From assembly GCA_039028895.1 (NCBI GenBank), contig JBCCHF010000007.1, forward strand, positions 124,001-188,000: DNA of 64,000 bases, in the 5' to 3' direction. The notes beneath the pieces are model-generated. The model did no database searches, was not told where the DNA came from, and saw nothing but the letters and a program-made list of their open reading frames with translations. Positions 63,731-64,000 of the stretch are shown one piece after another. This stretch comes from JAHDCJ01 sp039028895 (lineage in GTDB: Bacteria; Bacteroidota; Bacteroidia; Chitinophagales; Saprospiraceae). Position numbers and translations under genes: made by a program. Within the stretch, counting starts at the first letter, position 1, and each line of letters begins with the position of its first letter.

Positions 63731-64000
63731 TTAAGGTCTTGCATCTTTGGCATCCGTATATCGGTAAATGCCAAAACCTTTGAGATTTAAAAATGATTTG
63801 TGCGGGATGTCTGTTGCATCTTCAAAATCGCCGTGAAAACTGACATAGGCTTGTTCAAATTCGTTGTTACCATCGCTAACATCGAAATAGCCTTTGATAT
63901 GCGGAGAAGGAGAGTCCTGTCTGACATTGAACAGGATAACAATATTGACAGGCTTGTTCAATTCCATTCCTGCCAAAGCCAATAAGCGCAATTTGTTTTT
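63731..64000 (-). CDS. Uncharacterised protein, 5' end beyond the window
   Basis: The reverse-strand frame is open to the right edge; the visible codons read KNKLRLLALAGMELNKPV and continue to a stop at 63731. A start at an internal TTG (63991) or ATG (63967) is possible but unlikely to be the whole gene. The sequence (YFDVSDGNNEFEQAYVSFHGDF) is soluble with no recognised domain. Confidence 0.4.
   Translation of the reverse strand, partial: KNKLRLLALAGMELNKPVNIVILFNVRQDSPSPHIKGYFDVSDGNNEFEQAYVSFHGDFEDATDIPHKSFLNLKGFGIYRYTDAKDARP

Overview
The window (about 42 % G+C by eye) comes from a chromosome of a Bacteroidota bacterium, probably a free-living, possibly marine Cytophagia- or Saprospiria-like organism. 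The evidence is two large secreted enzymes ending in type IX secretion (T9SS) type-A sorting domains, many small Bacteroidota-type lipoproteins, a TPR/LuxR-type membrane regulator, and weak or absent Shine-Dalgarno sites. I saw no rRNA, tRNA, CRISPR array, phage module or intact transposase. Gene density is high and most genes are ordinary housekeeping or envelope functions.

Layout. 1-8.8 kb: end of a Crp/Fnr regulator, YceI, TfoX-N, a sulfotransferase-like protein, a retropepsin-like lipoprotein with altered active sites, a DUF5694-like lipoprotein, a penicillin acylase and an M1 peptidase. 8.8-10.7 kb: a convergent pair whose N-termini resemble the FF-rich leaders of extracellular contractile injection system (eCIS)-associated cargo; one carries an HEXXH peptidase motif. 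10.7-19.4 kb: GNAT, a large secreted unknown, a metallo-beta-lactamase-fold hydrolase, and a reverse-strand run of M24-like, frameshifted SGNH hydrolase and methyltransferase genes. 19.5-22.4 kb: one 979-residue protein joining an LtaS/MdoB-like phosphoglycerol transferase, an ILEI-like domain and a glycerophosphodiesterase. 23.2-27.3 kb: a tight four-gene operon alr / sbnA-like / sulfotransferase / sbnB-like, which looks like an uncharacterised 2,3-diaminopropionate pathway. 27.4-43.4 kb: a T9SS DUF5060 glycosidase-like protein, oxidoreductases, an AraC-DUF4345-SDR unit with a long perfect terminator, and a TPR/LuxR regulator divergent from a 1315-residue T9SS reprolysin-like protease. 43.4-56.4 kb: PaiB, a methyltransferase divergent from an amine-oxidase-like flavoprotein, a phosphoglucomutase-GNAT-GNAT unit, a spinster-type MFS transporter, small membrane proteins and an amidase. 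56.4-64 kb: hypotheticals, a MITE-like element, VOC and GNAT genes, and a hydrolase broken by an in-frame TAG.

Three genes look broken: an SGNH hydrolase with a +1 shift at a homopolymer, a methyltransferase lacking its SAM-binding core, and an alpha/beta hydrolase with a nonsense codon. A family of about 26-base palindromes occurs five times between genes, and one 162-base element has terminal inverted repeats flanked by TA. The strongest candidates for something undescribed are the diaminopropionate/sulfotransferase operon, the phosphoglycerol-transferase/ILEI/GDPD fusion and the eCIS-cargo-like pair.
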